A stretch of 64,000 nucleotides of DNA from Pseudarthrobacter cellobiosi. Lineage in GTDB: Bacteria; Actinomycetota; Actinomycetes; Actinomycetales; Micrococcaceae. This document shows positions 62,840 through 64,000 of this stretch, piece after piece. Within the stretch, counting starts at the first letter, position 1, and each line of letters begins with the position of its first letter. The DNA lies in contig NZ_JAMXBJ010000036.1 of assembly GCF_023913755.1 (NCBI RefSeq), forward strand, positions 30,738-94,737, written 5' to 3'. The translations under genes were made by a program, and so were the position numbers. Below the pieces are notes generated by a model that saw only the letters and a list, made by a program, of their open reading frames with translations, did no database searches and had not been told where the DNA came from.

Positions 62840-63588
62840 GCAACTGGACGCCTGGTTTCCAGCCAGTCGTGGTATGTCTGGCGTCCGACGGCGGAGCCGG
62901 CCGCCGGGACCAGGTCACCGCGACGCATGGCTTGACCCATGGCGCCGGGTGCCGGTACCTTCACGACCAGCTTCCGCTGCCCGGATTTCCGCAAGTATTT
63001 GTGGACCAGATCCGCGAGCTGCTCCCGACGGGGCCCGCCAAGATCAGTAACCCGTCCGCGGGGTCCCTGCTCTGCTGCGTCCACTAACGCCTCAGCCACT
63101 TCCCGCGCTGCGACCGGCTGAGTGATCATCTGAGGAACCAGTACCACCGGGCCAATCGACGCGGCGTTGATGGCCATGGGCACAAACTCGTGGAACTGAG
63201 TGGACCGCAGGATGGTCCACGGCACTTCTCCGTGCCGGACGGTATCCTCCTGCGCGAGCTTCCCGGCGTACAGCCCCGACGCAGCCCTGTCGATGCCTAC
63301 GATCGAGAGCGCAATATGGTGCCTGCACTGAACCGCCACCTCGGCTGCGAGCAGGTTCCGGGTGGCGGCAGTGAAAAAGTCCACGGCCTTCCTGGTGGAA
63401 AGCGTCTGGATTCCGGAGACATCAATAACGGTGTCCACACCGAGCAGGGCTTCGTGCAATCCGCGGCCCGTGGACAGGTCCACGCCTTCTGATCGTGTCA
63501 GGCTGGTGACCCGGTGTCCGCGGTCCCTGGCAATGGAGACGACATGTTGGCCAACGGTCCCGGTACCTCCTGGAACGGCAATGTACAT
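62836..63588 (-). CDS. NmrA-like NAD(P)-binding protein (atypical SDR)
   Basis: A 250-residue Rossmann-fold protein starting MYIAVPGGTGTVGQHVVSIA, the NmrA/atypical-SDR cofactor motif GGTGTVG. Further marks are VDTVIDVSGIQTLSTRKAVD, HHIALSIVGIDRA and VPWTILRSTQFHEFV. Such proteins act as redox sensors or quinone-type reductases. The full catalytic Tyr-x-x-x-Lys set of classical SDRs is not obvious. Convergent with the small membrane gene. Confidence 0.88.
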   Translation of the reverse strand: MYIAVPGGTGTVGQHVVSIARDRGHRVTSLTRSEGVDLSTGRGLHEALLGVDTVIDVSGIQTLSTRKAVDFFTAATRNLLAAEVAVQCRHHIALSIVGIDRAASGLYAGKLAQEDTVRHGEVPWTILRSTQFHEFVPMAINAASIGPVVLVPQMITQPVAAREVAEALVDAAEQGPRGRVTDLGGPRREQLADLVHKYLRKSGQRKLVVKVPAPGAMGQAMRRGDLVPAAGSAVGRQTYHDWLETRRPVA

Positions 63589-63678
63589 GCTCAGATCTTA
63601 TGGCCAATGGTCAGCGGCACTGAAGACAGGTAGCCGCTACTCGTGTGCGCGTGTGCTGTACATCCCTAGTCTCGGACC

Positions 63679-63885
63679 ATGGAGCGAGGAAATTACCGAA
63701 GAGTGCGGCGGCGCGGGCGGGCACGGCCTACCGAACGAGAGATCCAGGGGCTCGTTGCCCTGATCGGTGACTTGGGCCCAGAGGCGGTCAGCCGGAAGGT
63801 TGCCGTTGTCGCGCCCGTCTCCGGATTCGGCCTCTTGCGTGAATCGCTGCGGAAGGTCCTGAACAAGGGATCCGGCATTCGCTGA
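63679..63885 (+). CDS. Hypothetical protein, 68 residues
   Basis: The frame reads MERGNYRRVRRRGRARPTER and then EIQGLVALIGDLGPEAVSRK, VAPVSGFGLLRESLRKVLNK. A very basic head and an amphipathic body suggest nucleic-acid contact, but no family is recognised. ATG 63679 has GGACC only as weak ribosome site. Confidence 0.4.
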   Translation: MERGNYRRVRRRGRARPTEREIQGLVALIGDLGPEAVSRKVAVVAPVSGFGLLRESLRKVLNKGSGIR

Positions 63886-63924
63886 CAGCCCGGCGCAAAC
63901 GGGGTTTCGATGCTCCTATGGTTG

Positions 63925-64000
63925 TCAAGCGGCTTGTTGAAGGGTTTGGTGGCGTTGTTGGATCTTGATGAGGATGGGATGAATTTCGCGGCAGACGTAG
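63925..64000 (-). CDS. C-terminal end of a gene running off the window
   Basis: The minus strand reads YVCREIHPILIKIQQRHQTL and QQAA before TGA. The gene continues beyond the right edge. The short piece has the look of a transposase tail, but it is too short to name. Confidence 0.35.
   Translation of the reverse strand, partial: YVCREIHPILIKIQQRHQTLQQAA

Overview
The window reads as chromosomal DNA of a high-GC Gram-positive actinobacterium, most like Arthrobacter, Pseudarthrobacter or Paenarthrobacter. Signs are the GC-rich codon use, frequent GTG and TTG starts, an actinobacterial-type phenylacetate operon, LytR-CpsA-Psr (LCP) wall ligases, a branched-chain 2-oxoacid dehydrogenase operon with a divergent Lrp-type regulator, and many short single-helix membrane proteins. 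No rRNA, tRNA or CRISPR array was seen.

Layout. 1-7.4 kb: end of a phenylacetyl-CoA epoxidase operon (paaB', paaC, paaD, paaE, paaG-like), then an AAA ATPase gene, then a second, 5'-truncated paaE plus a second complete paaG-like gene. 7.4-9.5 kb: galU and an LCP ligase, convergent across a terminator. 9.9-14.6 kb: an intact Lrp regulator beside a decayed, internally deleted and inverted copy of the bkd operon, with an acetyltransferase and a small membrane gene inside the debris. 14.7-36 kb: surface polysaccharide island (SGNH hydrolase, LCP remnant, BY-kinase, WbpM/WbpL-type initiation pair, sugar-nucleotide reductase, FucNAc transferase, complete UDP-L-FucNAc pathway, Wzx, Wzy, further glycosyltransferases and a second Wzx). 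The island holds nested and truncated IS3-family elements and is less GC-rich in its 26-36 kb part. 36.7-42.5 kb: MinD/ParA-like ATPase, Lrp regulator and the intact bkdABC operon. 42.5-48.4 kb: a persulfide-responsive cst-type operon (CstR repressor, rhodaneses, TauE, thioredoxin, CstB-like persulfide dioxygenase). 48.5-51.6 kb: SHOCT protein, multicopper oxidase and MFS transporter. 51.9-56.4 kb: hicAB toxin-antitoxin and small conserved genes. 56.5-59 kb: a SipW-type signal peptidase with two likely substrates. 59-64 kb: mepB-like gene, tiny membrane proteins, a second MinD-like paralogue, an NmrA-like reductase and a fragment at the right edge.

How the genes work together. The polysaccharide island encodes most of a Wzx/Wzy pathway. 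GalU may supply UDP-glucose, the WbpM/WbpL-type pair would prime undecaprenyl phosphate with a 6-deoxy-HexNAc, a WbuB-like enzyme would add L-FucNAc made by the CapE/F/G trio, and the LCP protein could attach the polymer to the wall. The cst module oxidises sulfide-derived persulfide and is marked by four copies of one operator, three of them spaced exactly 21 bp apart.

The main theme is direct duplication around accessory modules: paaE-paaG flanks the AAA ATPase, lrp-bkd flanks the polysaccharide island, and minD-like genes flank the 38-61 kb segment. In the first two pairs one copy is degraded.
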